From positions 1-46,598 of the forward strand of contig JAKISP010000032.1 of the NCBI GenBank assembly GCA_021648525.1: a DNA stretch of 46,598 nucleotides, given 5' to 3'. This document shows positions 46,401-46,598 of the stretch, piece after piece. Position 1 is the stretch's first letter. Each line of letters begins with the position of its first letter. This DNA comes from Gammaproteobacteria bacterium (GTDB lineage Bacteria; Pseudomonadota; Gammaproteobacteria; SZUA-140). A program made the position numbers and the translations under genes. Under the pieces are notes generated by a model. It searched no databases. It had not been told where the DNA came from and saw only the letters and a program-made list of their open reading frames with translations.

Positions 46401-46472
46401 TACTGTGATATGCAAGGGCTTTGCAGAAAGCAGGCCTGGACAAGCGGCCACAAACCTGTCGACATCCCCTGA
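43371..46472 (+). CDS. AddB-like PD-(D/E)XK nuclease, probable DNA repair protein
   Basis: A protein of up to 1033 aa resembling AddB/RecB-type helicase-nuclease proteins. The N-terminal region has an inactive-helicase-like fold ([31 protein letters not shown]). The segment [20 protein letters not shown] is typical of AddB/RecC-like proteins. The C terminus has a nuclease active site ([17 protein letters not shown]) and the four cysteines of an iron-sulfur nuclease: IDCPYQF and [10 protein letters not shown]. The ORF start at 43371 overlaps fdxA by 65 bases. A TTG at 43425 or another start is possible; no clear ribosome site is visible. Confidence 0.85.
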   Translation: MHRKMLMNGSACPISSNILSDKRADTALPRRQSGAANNLQPSSNTPVTLYPYADNLFAQLASQLLTQHLSDSDSDAALRQRGDLTHCIVLLPTLNAIAPLRHQLLKQANALGIPALLGPTINTLRGWVEATTPASRERLSAQGCELMLIEALEKFPDLFGNSSPWSLSESLIKLFDELTCHHITLPDDINTFIKQLEQAYGTDDASDTEISALSREAYLVHTLWQAWHQQQCEESVIDPQSDYIERLATSLAGIAEQTQLYVAGYYQLIPAEKKWLNTLIERGQLQLLLQGNNDASVVADDYHPDAVIHSLLNNLPAVERIDKPQNDYSALLDQVYPPLAKNLQNCQTAPLAERAQTFAQQHPTSPCNESIHCYQAGSAEQEAVAVATQLREWLHSGKKRIAVVTEDRRLARRLRALLEREAIILKDHSGWALSTTRAAGTMERWLEAVEEEFDQQPLLDALKSPFVFSKQPRETFNKTIYRFEQDIVLHENIARGMSRYRNAIEVRQRRLPWSNVDTASVHALLNSLEAAAAPLLNFIDNQSHSPTAMLDALQQSLSSIGIWQAYRDDLAGDAIITEINAMRHAIKGRNLKINWTEFRTWLGRALERANFAAQDNGQIQLLTLEQSNLQQYDAIVIAGITQEHFPGQKEHSPFFNDSVRYALGIPPASQVLATRFYHFRRLLEAAPNFLLSWYSDEGSDISTPSPWLELLQSFHQLAYGEALHDGGLAQRLAAYKQQQMAQSIESLNTSPAPTATVPHELIPKIISASSYQKLIDCPYQFYLSYCLNLRAADEIREALQKSDYGEHVHHILQLFHDPKGKEAFQLPLDSDHREAAIEHLNAISQRIFKQDLEDNYLHRGWLQQWLATVPNYIDWQIERAHTWTVRAVEKSAKLETLDPLFDIKGRLDRIDSSAEGDSVLDYKTGKPARLKEIEAGEAVQLPFYALLSDPAPHRVEYLALAKEKVKTDGVLEGKQLASLAEQNRLRLKQLMAEINEGKPLPAWGDEKTCSYCDMQGLCRKQAWTSGHKPVDIP

Positions 46473-46492
46473 TTAAATGTAGCCCGATGAGA

Positions 46493-46576
46493 TGGTCTCC
46501 TCCCACCTCCTAATCGGCGTCATAATGCGCCATGATGGGAGTGTAGATTCCGTCAAACAGAAGCAGGAGGAGACCA
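46493..46576 (+). promoter_or_regulatory. Inverted repeat around the transposase ribosome site
   Basis: TGGTCTCCTCC (46493-46503) is the exact reverse complement of GGAGGAGACCA (46566-46576). The second arm contains the AGGAGG ribosome site of the transposase start at 46578. In RNA the two could pair and hide the ribosome site. It may be the sub-terminal repeat of the insertion sequence. Confidence 0.6.
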
Positions 46577-46577
46577 C

Positions 46578-46598
46578 ATGAAGATTACTACGGTTGGG
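46578..46598 (+). mobile_element. IS110-family transposase, first seven codons (cut by window edge)
   Basis: The sequence reads MKITTVG up to the window end, the usual start of IS110-family transposases (MKITTVGIDLAK). AGGAGG lies 7 bases upstream. Only 21 bases are visible, so the call rests on this start and the upstream repeat. Confidence 0.6.

Overview
The window looks like a chromosomal segment of a gammaproteobacterium. Evidence is the conserved block tRNAs-tig-clpP-clpX-lon-hupB, a mutS-fdxA-(AddB-like nuclease) block, YheS, YchJ, PpiC, PrmB, AroC and HemN of gammaproteobacterial type, and base composition near 50 percent GC. I cannot name the genus from the sequence.

Layout. Positions 1-7606 (all on the minus strand) hold a proteostasis cluster: a five-tRNA operon (Pro, Arg, His, Lys, Leu), trigger factor, ClpP, ClpX, Lon and the start of HU-beta. 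A clear sigma-70 promoter precedes hupB and a heat-shock-like promoter precedes lon. Positions 7710-19266 (minus) are housekeeping and accessory genes: an MFS transporter coupled to chorismate synthase, a subtilase lipoprotein coupled to a PrcB-like lipoprotein, HemN, a TPR-methyltransferase fusion, a UMF1-type MFS coupled to PrmB, and PpiC. Positions 19650-25350 hold a secreted CHRD protein, a NaChBac-type ion channel, a small two-helix membrane protein, the ABC-F protein YheS, YchJ and a GNAT acetyltransferase.

Positions 25359-39591 form an accessory island between the GNAT gene and mutS. Its core is one co-directional minus-strand gene set: a WYL regulator of BrxR/CapW type, a SNF2-family helicase, a DUF262-DUF1524-DUF5655 protein of GmrSD type, a type III Mod methyltransferase, a RhuM-family protein, a type III Res helicase-nuclease, and a CoiA-like zinc-finger protein. 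The tight spacing and the regulator at the head suggest one regulated anti-phage operon that combines type III restriction-modification with a modification-dependent-type nuclease and a SNF2 translocase. This is the best candidate here for an undescribed composite defence system. Its 3-prime end runs into a graveyard of broken genes: a nuclease N-terminus fragment, a frameshifted AHH-like toxin tail and a frameshifted Imm11-like immunity gene, with a cluster of palindromes among them. Its 5-prime side carries a 167-bp MITE-like element and a truncated small conserved protein.

Positions 40395-46472 (plus) return to core genes: mutS, fdxA and an AddB-like PD-(D/E)XK nuclease. The last 100 bases carry the start of an IS110-family transposase, whose ribosome binding site lies inside an 11-bp inverted repeat.
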